DNA from: Paracentrotus lividus
Lineage: Eukaryota; Echinodermata; Echinoidea; Camarodonta; Echinidae
Reading direction: 5' to 3'
Assembly: GCA_940671915.1 (NCBI GenBank)
Contig: CALNVZ010000174.1
Coordinates: 73,672,537 to 73,736,536 of the forward strand
DNA: 64,000 nucleotides
A program made the translations under genes and the position numbers. Every line of letters starts with the position of its first letter. The stretch's first letter is position 1. The notes beneath the pieces were generated by a model. It had not been told where the DNA came from and searched no databases. It worked only from the letters and a program-made list of their open reading frames with translations. Below, in pieces: positions 1 through 11,082 of this stretch.

Positions 1-860
1 AGCAAACTGGTATCATCAGCAAAAAGGAATTATGGAAATAACGTTGATGAGTGTATTATATCATTTGTATAGATAAAAAACAACAGGGTACCAAGAACAG
101 AACCCTGAGGTTCACCATACTTAATAGAAGCGTGTTTGGATCTAGATCAATCTATCACAACAAATTGTGCCCAGTCACACACAAATAGCTTCGGAACCAT
201 GACAATGCTACACCTCAAATTCCATAATGTTCAAGTTTCTCGAGAAGGATATTATGGTCAATGGTATCAAATGCCTTTGACAGATTTAAAAGTATCCCTT
301 GGCAATATTTTTTTCCATCAATAGCTTTCATTATATTACCCGATAAGTTAAAAACACCCATTTGTGTGGAGAAGTGCCTACGAAATCAAAAGGAATCAAG
401 ATATTCTTTTTAGATAGAAACCTATTTAAGCGTTTATAAATTATTTTCTCAAGAATGTTCGAAAATGTTGGTAACAATGCTCTCGGCCTATAATTTATGA
501 CATTTTTACGATCAGATTTTTTTTTACACCGGCACCACTTTAGCTACCTTTAGTTTATCTGGAACAATCCCTTGAGATAAAGACGTATTAATGATTTTAC
601 ATGAAGAATCAACAAAAAGGTGAATGCTCTCCTTAATAATTCGAGGTGAAATATCATCAGAACAACTTGATTTAGTAGGTTTTTAAGACGATACAATATT
701 AATAATCTCAGATTTTGGAGCAGAACTTAAAAACAAAGAAGAATTATCTTCACATGGTTTCATACAATCATGAAGAGATGGTGGTACTTAAGGAGTTCCG
801 TCTTCGCTTAAGCATGAACGAAACTTATTTTCTTTAATGGCATTTGAAAGATAAGACTTC
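1..860 (-). pseudogene. LINE (CR1/Jockey-type) reverse transcriptase, degraded and cut by the window edge
   Basis: Read on the minus strand, the translation gives the ordered blocks of a non-LTR retrotransposon reverse transcriptase. A GIVPDKLKVAKVVPV-like block comes first, then NYRP followed by LLPTFSNILEKIIYKRL (about 430-500), then LSKAFDTIDHNILLEKLEHYGI (split here as LSKAFDTIDH, 254-277, and NILLEKLEHYGI), then PQGSVLGTLLFFIY (about 75-110) and the catalytic FADD (12-23). The protein would copy element RNA at a nicked target. In-frame stops (for example after the NYRP segment and before FADD) and frameshifts make it inactive. The C-terminal part lies beyond base 1. Upstream, toward higher coordinates, the frame is lost near 860, where a nest of other repeats begins, so the endonuclease domain is absent. 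Seen: the motifs and stops. Known: this order is that of CR1/Jockey-group LINEs. The exact clade is uncertain. Confidence 0.88.
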
Positions 861-929
861 AGATGATCTATTAACATCAAAATTTTATAGACATTATAAC
901 TTGAAACGATTACAATCGTTGTATATTAT

Positions 930-932
<3 letters not shown>

Positions 933-968
<36 letters not shown>

Positions 969-1003
969 TGTGTGTGAGTATGTATGTATGTATATCTATA
1001 CAT

Positions 1004-1047
<44 letters not shown>
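933..1047. repeat. (TG)n/(CA)n inverted microsatellite with cruciform potential
   Basis: A TG run at about 937-977 is followed by a GTATGTATGTATATC turn and then the complementary CATACACA...(CA)n run to 1045. The strand can therefore fold back on itself around position 995. The short open frames over it are only translations of the repeat. Confidence 0.85.
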
Positions 1048-1054
<7 letters not shown>

Positions 1055-1952
1055 CAGTGGTGGCCAAAATTATTAGAACACCTGAACATACACAAAGTCT
1101 ATGGGATTATCAATGCCCTAGTTAATTTGCCGAAATCAGATTAAAGATATCTTTTGTGTGCCATGAGCTTTTATGACTTTTTAGCATAGGATCTTACATA
1201 TATGTTGATACCAAATTTATATAGTTTCGACCATCTGGTAATGCGCAGCATTAAAAATAGTTGCGCTATGCGGTTTTGGTTTCCCTGTAGACTTGTGTAT
1301 TAAACATGCAGTCCAAATGCAAAAAAAGTTTCAGAAAATTTGATCAAATGGGGAGGGTGGATTCGCCCCCACCCTTGGGGGTGAGATGACCAAAATAACC
1401 ATGCCCATTGAAGGCTAAGACTATTTTTTTAATTTAATGAAGACACTCCTTGTAAATGTACATTTTCTTTTTAAAGGAAATTTAATGAGCAATTCAAAAA
1501 TGTTGAAATATTAAGGTTCATTGGAACGGGGGACTTAAATAGGGGCACCGAATAAAAAATCTGGGGGCCTTCAAAAATAATTTAAAATCCCCATATAAGA
1601 TGTAACTACTTCACCCTGTGTTGTTATGAATGCCATTTTTGGCATCCTCAGGAAATTTTCTTTCAGAATATATTATACTTTTGTAGGGAGAGGCTTAAAA
1701 TGTTTAACGTTATGACACTTTGATCCTGAAAAGGGCAAGATTTTTAGATTTTTTCAATTGGTGGTGTAACATAAAAAGGGCGACTTGGGGGGCGAGTTCC
1801 CAACGCATGGCTTTGTTATATAGTTTTTAAAGCATATTGATGATATTCGGAGACATTCCAACCATTTTATAGGTATTTAAATGGTCAACTGAATAAAATT
1901 TGCTAAAATCATTGAAATATGCTTGGTGTTCTAATAATTTTGGCCACCACTG
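1055..1952 (+). mobile_element. Tc1/mariner-like MITE, family A, copy 1 (898 bp)
   Basis: The left end CAGTGGTGGCCAAAATTATT and the right end, its reverse complement, are both flanked by TA. The core has no transposase frame. Other copies or fragments of the same sequence lie at about 8690-9610 (opposite orientation), 22016-26318 (split) and 41643-42827. TA target duplication and this terminal style are typical of Tc1/mariner elements; mobility would need a transposase encoded elsewhere. Confidence 0.9.
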
Positions 1953-1989
1953 TATATACACATAATATACAACGATTGTAATCGTTGAA

Positions 1990-2965
1990 ATCCCATGCCT
2001 CGTAATATAAATTTTGATTATTTGCTTTAATCACAAATTGTTGAAAATGAAAGATATATTTTTCCATTTGACCCAACATGCCATCAGAAAACTACGCCAT
2101 CTACGTCACGATAAAGAAAGGAAGTGACATTACCCATTTTTATTTTCAAGAACAGCCTTCCGCAAAGATGTTTCCCTGCTTTGACATACTTTACTGACGT
2201 CTTCAAATATTTTATGTACAAAATTATATTCTTTGACGTCACATACCGAGAATATATTGTCTCGCCATCTACATTTTCTATAATATAGCTTCACAATGTG
2301 CATATATAGTACGGCACAATATATATATATATACTTATTAAGTTCTATGTCTATTTTTTATTTTTTTACATTAAACTGTTGAACGAAATTATCTGGAATG
2401 AGGCTATCCCAGACAGACGACCTTTGACAGTGTAATCATGAGCTTCGGAGTTTCATGTACATTATGCTCTTTGCTTTGTAATGTACAATACTAGATTTTA
2501 CTGACGGAAACAAGATAGGTCCACTACAGTATAAATTGGACCATGATTTTATACAGGGCTCCATCATATAAATAAGGTAATATATACGATAAAGAGAGAC
2601 AATTAATTGCGGTGACAGAATGGCCCAATATTGAGATCTACGTTATACACCTTATACCGAAACGATTTCAAAATATTGGCTATAACTATACGAAGTATGA
2701 GCAACAAAAATAACAAAAGCAGTAATAATAACACTAGGAAAAACAGAATAAAGACTTTGAAACAAAATTCAGCACTTGTATCACCTTCTGCAACCAAATT
2801 TGCTTACAAGACTTTTGAAGCAGTACAACAATTTACAACATATTATAATCACTGTTGTACATTTTTGACAAAATGAATGACACCAGCCTTCTAAAACAAA
2901 ATAATCCCCTGTATTCTTATATCCATGATAATACTCCATTTTACAAAATTGGAATTATTCAGAAC
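1990..2965. other. AT-rich intergenic sequence, no feature recognised
   Basis: No coding pattern or repeat boundary was recognised. A short (AT)n run lies near 2321-2332. The small frames at 2603-2876 on both strands look like low-complexity translations (poly-leucine / poly-asparagine). Confidence 0.5.
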
Positions 2966-2967
2966 TT

Positions 2968-3187
2968 AACACGATGGCTTGAATGGTGAGAGTATCCTTT
3001 GGTAGCTCACCTTTCCTCGTGGTTCGAATCCCGACCGAGTTATACCAAAGCCTTTCAATAATGTTACCAATAGCATCCTTCTAGCAAGGCACTTAAACAT
3101 AATTTTGATCATGTCGTGCAGGGCCCGCTGGTTTACTACAACAGTTATCAGAACTGAAGTGGCTACCTTTGTTAAATAAACGATATT
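2968..3187 (+). mobile_element. tRNA-derived SINE
   Basis: A Pol III B-box-like GTGGTTCGAATCCCGACC lies at about 3019-3036, with an A-box-like GGCTTGAATGGTGAGAG upstream near 2975-2991. Downstream comes a non-tRNA body (GTTATACCAAAGCC...) and a 3' part (TGCAGGGCCCGCTGG...GTGGCTACC...TTAAATAAA). The body resembles the SINE at 52700-52925 and the 3' part resembles 51505-51575, so the family recurs in this window. The AT-rich tail follows at 3177-3245. Confidence 0.75.
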
Positions 3188-3880
3188 AATATTATATCAA
3201 TAGTATTAACATTATGTTAATATTATATTAATACAATATAATTATGATTATTAAACTAAAGCCATGATTCGTAGAAGTACAGCTTATGGGAGACAAATTG
3301 TCGGCTCATTGGATATAAAACAACCAATAATGTCAACGTCATAGTGAAATTATGATAGTAGCAGAAGTAGCAGACTGGTATAAAAATGATTAAATCGATT
3401 ACTAAATTACATTCCCATTCTCTTATAAGTATACTTATGATTATTTTCCTTGGGTGATAATAAAGCCTTGCTTCCATCAAGTCAGCATGTTATAACATTA
3501 TCATGATTGCTTCCCCATGTGAAATGAGGTGGGTAGATTAATGTCTGGAGAAATGACCTACTTTCATAAAGTAACGTGCTGAGTGTCGTCTGGCTTGGTA
3601 CATACAATTATATTCAGACAGCACGTGCTAATTGAAGCCTGGAGTCGAAGAAGGGGGTTTTCCCTCGGTTGACCCCATTACCCCTGGTCTGACATCCCTG
3701 ATACCCTATAGCCCTTTAACCACGAACCTTAAGATTCGGCATGTGATTGGACATAGGGTTAATATTATGTTTAAGGTTAACAGGTACGGTTAAGGTATAT
3801 GATTAGAGCAAGGGTTTGGTTTACTCAAGAAAAAATAAAAACATAAACCAAAGTCAGAAATAAATTTCAATATTATGCAA

Positions 3881-3918
<38 letters not shown>

Positions 3919-4328
3919 AAGAAGAAAAGATGTGGATAGTGCTATTATCAAGCATGAATTATTTTCTGACTTCATGGTGTCATAATGATATTTGATGATA
4001 CGAGCTTTCTTATAAAAACCTTTTCTCCAAGATGGAGAAAATATAAATGAATAGGAAACAGAGCAGGATGCAGGAACCTACTGGGGAAAAATTGCAATAT
4101 TTAGATCCCCTCATAATGCAGGTATTCCTCTGCATACATTCTGCATACATATAATTTTATTTAAAATTTTGGAATTATAGGGTCATAATAATCTATAAAT
4201 AAAAACATAGAAGTGTTCATGAATTTTGTACGTTATTAAACAAGTGATACAGAATACAGCTTGTAATCACTTTAATAATTAAAATTGAACAGAGTCATGC
4301 TAAAAATTGTTACATTAATCTACATGTA
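3188..4328. other. Intergenic AT-rich sequence with a poly(A) tract
   Basis: Mostly featureless. A 46-bp, nearly uninterrupted A run lies at about 3871-3916 and may be the tail of an unrecognised retroposon. No coding region is supported. Confidence 0.5.
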
Positions 4329-5305
4329 CACTGTCTGTCATAAAGGTGGAATATTTTTTTGCCGCTATAGCGACATGATTTTGCTCTGACTTTAATTTCT
4401 TGAATATGTTTGTCCCTGCTTTTACTTTTTGGAACCCTGGCTATATCTTGGACATTCTCACAACCCTTCACGTGGACCTTTTTCCAAAAAGTTTTTTCAA
4501 CCCCCGTGATGCCCATTTTTGTCATTTTTTTTCTCATTTTGGGGCCCCTTTTTGTTTTCTCGGCCGATCAAGCCCCCCTCAGTCCTACCCCCAGGAAACA
4601 CAACTGAGGTGTACTGTTTTATTTTGTTCTTTAATTTAAATCTATATTTCTGGGGACAGGCTATGGTCTCTTGTCTAGGGGAGGGGTTGAAGTAAAAAAC
4701 GAGATTGGTGAAAATTCGGAATATTTTATTCCATCTTTATGCTGAAAAAAAAAAGAAAAACCACCTTTAACCCTTAAATATCATCATTTTCCCCTTAAAT
4801 TTTGTTTAGCCTTGATGACAAGGCTGTAAATAGTCATTATTGATAATATTTTATTTTGATTTATGTATGGCTGAGATTTTACAATACAATTTAGGGAAGA
4901 TAGAAATTTCCATTGTGTAAAAATGAATAAAATGAATGTTGAACCCCAATCAAAATAAATTTTGACCCCTCCCCTAGACAAAAGAGTCGAGCCTGTAACC
5001 ATAAATCTAGATTTAATTTAAAGAACAATAACAAATCTCCACCTCAGACGTGTTTCCTTGGTAGGACTGAGGGGGCCTTGGTGGGTCGCGTGAACAAAAA
5101 AGGGCCCCAAAAATTAGAAAAAAATGACAAAAATGGCCATCTTCTGGAGGTGAAAAATCCCCGGGAAGGGTTGAGGGAACGTCCAAGATATACCCAGGAT
5201 CCCAGAAAGTGAAGGCGGTGACAAACATATTCAAATAATTAATAACGGAGTAACATAATGTCGCTTGAGCCAGAAAAAAATATTCCACCTTTATGACGAA
5301 CAGTG
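4329..5305. mobile_element. Foldback (palindromic) DNA element, about 980 bp
   Basis: The two halves are inverted copies of about 400 bp each. The left begins CACTGTCTGTCATAAAGGTG and the right ends with its imperfect complement (CACCTTTATGACGAACAGTG). Both are flanked by TA. Internal matched pairs include GGACTGA-type blocks (about 4575 and 5065) and CCCTCCCCTAGACAA-type blocks (about 4675 and 4970). The short frames inside (4310-4639, 4784-5372) follow the arms and are not independent genes. Confidence 0.85.
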
Positions 5306-5680
5306 TAGTTGTAAGGCTAAGTTGTGTTATCTGAATGCCTGAAATATGATACTGGTAACCTATCACACTCATATTGAAATGTGGGCATTCGGCATACGTT
5401 TCACGAGTCTGATATTAATGTATTCTAGTAATTTAACAAAACACTTTAAACAAAATCTTAAATAATATATAATCACACCTGTATCATATTAATACGTACA
5501 TATATGTATAAGATATAAGATATCTATATCAGCACCTGAAGTATTATTTTAGCACTTGCCCAAGTGATTCGAACGGGGGTACACCTAGACATGGAAGAGG
5601 ACCGCTGACGTTACCAATAGACCAACGGATATCTCCATAACTTGCTTTAATTATGACAGCATAGTATTATAGCAAATTTG
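5306..5680. other. Intergenic sequence, no feature recognised
   Basis: AT-rich, with no coding pattern or clear repeat boundary. Confidence 0.45.
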
Positions 5681-5689
5681 AAGAAAGTT

Positions 5690-5835
5690 CATCATGCAAC
5701 AATAATGATCTGCTAGCAACCGTGAGATGTGAATTGGTCTAACGTGCTCGTCAGCGCTTCTCATGCAGGGGACCGAGGTTCGAATCTCAACGAAGTCATG
5801 CCATTTTTGCTGAAAGGTCAGCTCGCGTGAAAGTG
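5690..5835 (+). mobile_element. Probable tRNA-derived SINE fragment
   Basis: A B-box-like GAGGTTCGAATCTCAACG lies at about 5777-5794, preceded by an A-box-like stretch (GAATTGGTCTAACGTGCTCG) and followed by AAGTCATGCC. The arrangement matches the head of the SINE near 2968. The body is not clearly retained and the ends are uncertain. Confidence 0.5.
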
Positions 5836-5939
5836 CTAAAACAGCACTTTGAGTGCAGTCACTATGCAAGCTCTTAAAAAGCGCTGATTTCAGCCTCTGA
5901 AGTGCTAAAAAGAGAACTTCAGTTTTTAGAGTGAACATT

Positions 5940-6405
5940 TTAATGTCTGGTCTTTAAAAAAAAATCAAGTATTAAAGGAATATGTACACTATAACTACAT
6001 TTGTTAAAGAAATATATCTCTTCAGGATTGCTTTTATTTTCTTTGAAGTAAACGCCACTGCGCACTGAATAAACAACATAAAATAAACTAACAATTTTCC
6101 TATCTTTATTTACAAACGCCTTTAAGTTTCAAACATTACCAAACTTTTGTGAAAATGGCACGGCAGTTTTGTAAATCAAAAGTTTTGTCAGATATCTTGG
6201 CTTTTATTTAGAATGAGTATACAAGGGGACAAAGTCTCCTGCAAATTAATGTTGTAAAACAAATCCCCTTCTTATAAACGTGTGGGATGTCATTAACAGG
6301 CCCAAATATTAAATATGGATATCTGTAGAATTCGAACTCAAACAACATGAAAGGTAATTTAAAAAGGTATTGTGTTTTTAAATTGAAGAATACTAATCAA
6401 CTATA
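5940..6405. other. Intergenic sequence, no feature recognised
   Basis: AT-rich, no repeat boundary or coding pattern seen. Confidence 0.45.
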
Positions 6406-7393
6406 GGGTACATGCAGGTAATATGGGCCAGCAGGTAATATGGGCCACCTGAAGCAAATCATGTCGTGACCGTCGACCGGTGACCGGTGACCGGTGTGAG
6501 CACCATAATGTTGTTCATATGAACTGTATACGGAAATATATCGTCGTGAGAGCATACGATGCCGAAATTTCTCTGAGAAAATTGCTGAAAACCAACAAAG
6601 TAGGTAAAACTTATGGCATTTTTTTTACCCTGATGTAAAATTTGATATTTCACAGAATGTGATGGTGAAAGAGTGTCTGAGGGGGTAACTTCAAATGTTT
6701 TGTATATTTAGTAAGCTTATAGTTTCATTTTGATCATATTAGCATGTACAGGTCAATTTGTTTTAGTGAAGGGGTGCAATGTGGCATTGAATGCTTGCCT
6801 GACACAGCAACATTAGTGCAGGTAATATGGGACATCCAAAATGGCGGAAATGATTCTGGTACTTAGTATTGGGATGAGGCATCAATCTCTTTGCTACGAT
6901 TTTTTTTGGGTATATTCACAGTATATAATTAATATAAATAACTTATTGTAGGCCTATATTGACTTGTATAATGAAAATAATATTTAAATAATATTAAAAA
7001 AAAAAAAATAATATACAAAATATATAAATATGAGATATATAGTCAAAAGATTTACTGAAGGGTCTTATAATTTCAAATTATATCTTAAAGTTAATGATTT
7101 TCAACATTTTAAGCAAATTCCAGACATGGTTGAGTCATTGTAGTTTTTAAAACATACATTAAATACATGTGCCCATATTCCCTGCACATGCAGGTAATAT
7201 GGGCACTTTGGTAATGACGTCAACATTTGAATATTGCAGACAGGGGGGTTGGTGATAATTGTTTTTCTTCACAATAAAAGTTAGAGCAGTAGTTATTGAT
7301 TCATACAACCAAAGATTAGACTGTGCGTCATTTCGTAATTTTATGCAAATTAGGAAAATGAGCTTAGGGGGCCCATATTACCTGCATGTACCC
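6406..7393. mobile_element. DNA transposon remnant with repeated subterminal motif, about 990 bp
   Basis: The left end GGGTACATGCAGGTAATATG and the right end CATATTACCTGCATGTACCC are inverted repeats, each bordered by TA. The motif GCAGGTAATATGGG recurs in direct orientation inside (about 6413, 6431, 6820 and 7191). A short GTGACCG tandem lies at 6469-6496. Repeated subterminal motifs of this kind often serve as transposase-binding sites, which is inferred here. No transposase frame is present. Confidence 0.8.
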
Positions 7394-7468
7394 TATTATG
7401 AACAACACAGTTCATTAAAGAAGTTAAGTTAACCATATCATTCATGAGGCTTCGGTACCATGCATGGG

Positions 7469-7693
7469 CTAAACAGGCGCGGTACAGCCCGGGCAAATGG
7501 GGTGCAATGTTCGGATAAACTTTTTGTAGAGGCTGTTCCTTTCGGAAAACTTTGATAATGCCGCGAGCGGGTTCTTAAATCGTCTCTTCGCCATGTCTTG
7601 GGGTATAGGTCGTGAGGCTCGATCCAATTCTTGCGCACAGCATGGACACACATTAATTTGGTCAACCGCACATTTAAGGTATGTTAACTTCAA
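7469..7693 (-). CDS. Unrecognised open frame with paired cysteines; possible exon or decayed gene piece
   Basis: This minus-strand frame of 74 codons carries VCPCC near residues 15-19 and a closing HPICPGC near residues 65-71, a spacing that could suit a metal-binding fold. The segment is more GC-rich than its surroundings. An alternative frame on the same strand (7438-7671) is about as long, which weakens the case. No splice sites or initiation context were convincing and no family is recognised. It could equally be an untranslated repeat or part of a decayed element. Confidence 0.15.
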   Translation of the reverse strand: MKLTYLKCAVDQINVCPCCAQELDRASRPIPQDMAKRRFKNPLAALSKFSERNSLYKKFIRTLHPICPGCTAPV

Positions 7694-7699
7694 TAGGTT

Positions 7700-8337
7700 G
7701 CTTTCTCACATTAAGAAAGAATATAGATTTTAATTTCATTAAACCGTACGTGAATATTTAATTCAAAGCAATCAGTTTATTTAAGTTTATTCAAGTTTAG
7801 CAACAATACCATTATGACCATTGAGATATCACATTAGTTAGCATTCAAAATAACCAGTTCGAATTTACATGTCCCTCTAGGCCTATCTATAGCTTAAATC
7901 ACGTTTAAAAGCTCATCAAAACATCGACATCAGAAGATTGTACATATATGTATTGATTAGAGAAACTTGAAATCGTTCTATATTTTCTAAACACAATGCT
8001 TATTATATACAGATAATTATAAACAATGAGGAAAAAAAAAAAGAAGAAGAACATTACAATGGAGAATGACGTATAAAAGAGAGAGAAAAGAGTCTTTCTA
8101 CGGAATCACACTTGAGATATTTCACTTTTGATATAATTAATCGCTTCCATAATTATGCATGTATTTGATAAACATAGATGTAATTTTTGAAAAACTCGTT
8201 TGCGAGGAATTAAAAAACTGTCGTTCCTTTAGGATAGAATTTCGAGAGGTTCTCATCACTTCATCAATCGTTCCAAATTATGATAAATTAGATTTACAAA
8301 CTATTTATGATTGGTTTCTCTGTTAACAGTCGTACCA

Positions 8338-8338
<1 letters not shown>
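7700..8338. other. Intergenic AT-rich sequence
   Basis: Nothing recognised apart from a short A-rich run at about 8029-8048. Confidence 0.45.
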
Positions 8339-8402
<64 letters not shown>

Positions 8403-8526
8403 ATTATACTTATATATATATATATAAAGTATCACTCCTGAAGAAGACGGAGAGGTACTAGTCCGTCGAAAATTTGAGACTGAAAATCTAATAAATTGCG
8501 TAAATGCATTACTGGACCTACATTTT

Positions 8527-8586
<60 letters not shown>
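8339..8586. repeat. Two (AT)n arrays around a unit with a CTGAAGA...GAAA hairpin motif
   Basis: (AT)n runs at 8339-8398 and about 8529-8585 bracket a unit of about 100 bp. The unit contains TCCTGAAGAAGACGGA (8437-8452), a 10-base loop, then TCCGTCGAAAATTT (8463-8476), so GACGGA/TCCGTC can pair. The same unit, inverted and with a shorter loop, occurs at about 42945-43055, also beside (AT)n arrays. This indicates a dispersed repeat that travels with AT microsatellites. Confidence 0.75.
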
Positions 8587-8591
<5 letters not shown>

Positions 8592-8636
8592 AGAAGAAGA
8601 AGAAGAAATAATCGTCGACACATGAAAATATCTGAT

Positions 8637-8668
8637 GGAATTTACAGGAATTTACAGGAATTTACAAT
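8637..8668 (+). repeat. Short tandem repeat, about 10-bp unit
   Basis: GAATTTACAG or GAATTTACAA occurs three times in a row. Too short and contiguous to be a CRISPR array; likely replication slippage. Confidence 0.6.
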
Positions 8669-8689
8669 ATTATTAACACACCTCGGATC

Positions 8690-9610
8690 TTAAATTATTT
8701 TGGTAATTTCCATTAAGTTGGCCATGAAAATACCTATAAAATGGTTTAAATGTCTATAAAATGGTTTGAATGTCCACAAAATTTAGTATTACGCTTTAAA
8801 AACATGAGAATATTTTCATGCATTTTGAATTCGCCCTATTGCACCTATTAGAATCAGAGTGTTTTAACGTAAAAAATATTAAGTCTCTCCCTACAATAGT
8901 ATACATTTTCTGAAAGGACATTTCCTGAGATTTTCAAAAATGGCATTTACAATAAAAGAGAGGATGAAGTAGTTACATCTTTGTGGGGATTTTCGTTTTT
9001 TTTTTTTTCAAGGACCCCGTTTTCTAAATTTGGAGCCCCCATTTCATTCCCCTTTTCCTCTGAACCATAAGTTATCAGCGTATTTGAATTGCTAATAAAA
9101 TTTACTTTTAGAAAATGTATGGTTAAAAGGAATTTCTTCATTTTATGAGAAAAATCTTAACCTTAAGTGGGGTTAATTTTTGTTGGTCATTTCACGACCA
9201 GGGAGGGGGCCTATTCCATCCCCTCCCAATAGGACCAATTTTTTTCTGAAACTTTTGCATATATTTTTGGCATCGTAGAATGAATAAGCCAGCAAAATTT
9301 CATACGTCTATCTCATATACCTTTTTACTTATAAGCATATGATTGTACATGTACAATACACAGTCTATGGGCAATGATGGGAGAGCTGACCGCGCATTGG
9401 GCAGCACGATTTTAAGCTGCGCATTACCTAATGGTCGAAACTATAGAAATTTGGTATCATAAGATGTGTAAGATCCTATCCTAAAAAGTCCTGAAATCTC
9501 GTGGCACAAAAAAGTTATCCACAAATTTTCTTCGGCGAATGAAAAGAAGGGTTCAGAATCCAATAGACTTTGTGTGGCTGTTGGTGTTCTAATAATTTTG
9601 GCCACCACTT
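8690..9610 (-). mobile_element. Tc1/mariner-like MITE, family A, copy 2 (inverted, left end decayed)
   Basis: The right end GGTGTTCTAATAATTTTGGC CACCACTT matches the family A terminus, preceded by the AGACTTTGTGT block in inverted orientation relative to copy 1. The body shares the TACACATTTTCTGAAAGG-type and GGAGGGGGC-type blocks. The terminal TA and last bases are altered (CTTTA instead of CTGTA) and the left terminus is not clearly preserved. Confidence 0.75.
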
Positions 9611-9611
9611 T

Positions 9612-10370
9612 ATGAATTTGGTTTACTATAATTCTTTAACTTTCGGACTGTCACTGTGTCAAAGGAAATATTTATTACTAAAACATGCACGAATCTCGTT
9701 TGTCCAGCCAATTTTATTTTTACATCGAAGTAAGCCTTTCTGAACCATTCACGATGTTAAAAATAAGTACTTCTATCACATTATTTGTACAAAACCTGAA
9801 GTAAAATAGTTAAACAAATTGTAGTTACTGAAGAATGCTAAATATCAATAAACATATAAATAATCATATGAAATACCTGTCGATGATGGTATTCAACATA
9901 ACAAACAACAAACAAATACAACAATAAGTAGTAAGCCTGTACTCTAAAAGATATTTTATACCAGTTCCTTGTCATGGAAATTTTCATTACCTACATTATG
10001 TTGTAATCCTTTTTAAAATCTCTACATTATGTATGAATAGTTCTTTAAGCATGGAGTCAAAATGATAGTAAAAAACTTAGACCCCTTATTAATCATGCTT
10101 CGTGATTCTGTTAAATAAGAATAAAACATTTTTTATCCAAATAAGTCGGGTGTTTTTTTAATGCGTAGTCAATCTTTAACAATCTTTAACCCTATAAGAC
10201 AATTCGCTTTGGCCTTGTGAGAATATAGCTTGATTTGCATTATCAATCATGATGATAAAAATAAGAGTTATTTTCATCTTCCTAATTCCATTCGATATAA
10301 AATTTGCCTTTAGACAATTAGGCTACTCTTGCAGTTCCACAGAAGTTATGTGTTCAAAAATCTTGATAGA
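9612..10370. other. Intergenic AT-rich sequence
   Basis: No coding pattern or repeat boundary recognised. The 70-codon frame at 10249-10461 has no family signature. Confidence 0.45.
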
Positions 10371-10730
10371 TTTTCCCACTCACACCTCTGATCGTCGCTC
10401 AGCTAAAGCACCGTGGCAGCCCAGTTACTCGCAACCTGGTTTGTACCCGCGCGAACAATAGGCGTGGAACCCCTCGTGTGCAGTACAAAGTACGACGCAT
10501 AACGTGCACTTTCCTCGCGAGCACACACGAAACATGCAGTGAAACTCCAGCGAAGCGAGGCTTCGAACCCACCCGAATCTCTGGCGGTGATGTTCGATTA
10601 CTGCACGGGCGATTTTAACACATAATCCCCGTGTTGTATGTACCCATCCGGACGGGAATTTGAAGTGAAAGGTCGCCGGGCCTCTGGCCGAGGTTCATGC
10701 CGACCTCCGTTCCTAAAGTAAATCTTTCGA
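10371..10730 (-). other. GC-rich island with a B-box-like site; possible SINE
   Basis: This 360-bp block has far more G, C and CpG than its flanks. On the minus strand it contains GGGTTCGAAGCC (about 10561-10572), which matches the Pol III B box. No convincing A box or 3' body was seen, so it may be an old SINE or other repeat, or a CpG-rich regulatory segment. Confidence 0.35.
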
Positions 10731-11082
10731 GTGACTGAATGTCTTGTTCATTTGATTCATGCATGTAATGTGAAGTTCATTTTACTATAGGGATTTTTAA
10801 CAATTATTTTGCTTTATCATCTGTTTCGGTGCATGGCTGTACCTTACCTGAGAAACATGCGATTAATCATCGAATGAAAATCGAAAGTTGATGGGATTAA
10901 TCACGCTACCCATACGGTTAACATGATTATGTTTATGATTATTTTTGTGATTATGTTGGGTATGAAAACATCTTTACAATATTTTGTTGAGCAAATACAT
11001 GTAGGCCTATTATAGGTCCTACTTAATATTGATTTTAGTGTCCGGGGTAAAAATGATGACAGGGTATTATAATATACACTTT

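Larger units (their letters stand above)
905..1986. repeat. 31-bp perfect inverted repeat enclosing a nested MITE
   Basis: Bases 905-935 and 1956-1986 are exact reverse complements over 31 bp, beginning AACGATTACAATCGTT on the left. Each arm is itself nearly palindromic. The interval holds a TG/CA cruciform tract and a complete TA-flanked MITE (1055-1952). The arms may be the ends of a small foldback element that was split by the MITE, or a palindromic microsatellite region that was its target. Confidence 0.7.

Noticed and set aside
844..1144. Overlapping open frames rich in Cys-Val and Tyr-Thr-His
   Set aside because: They are translations of the (TG)n/(CA)n microsatellite on both strands.
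3871..3916. Poly(A) tract as a retroposon tail
   Set aside because: No recognisable retroposon body was found upstream on either strand, so it is recorded only as a low-complexity tract. The runs at 33812 and 40260 were treated the same way.
5013..5372. 119-codon minus-strand frame and its look-alike at 4400-4639
   Set aside because: The two resemble each other because they lie in opposite arms of one foldback element; not a gene pair.
8637..8668. CRISPR-like array
   Set aside because: Three contiguous 10-bp units without spacers in a eukaryotic context.
8301..8693. Frames of repeated Tyr-Ile, up to 106 codons
   Set aside because: Translations of (AT)n arrays; the same applies to 18221-18595, 26912-27233 and 42774-43135.
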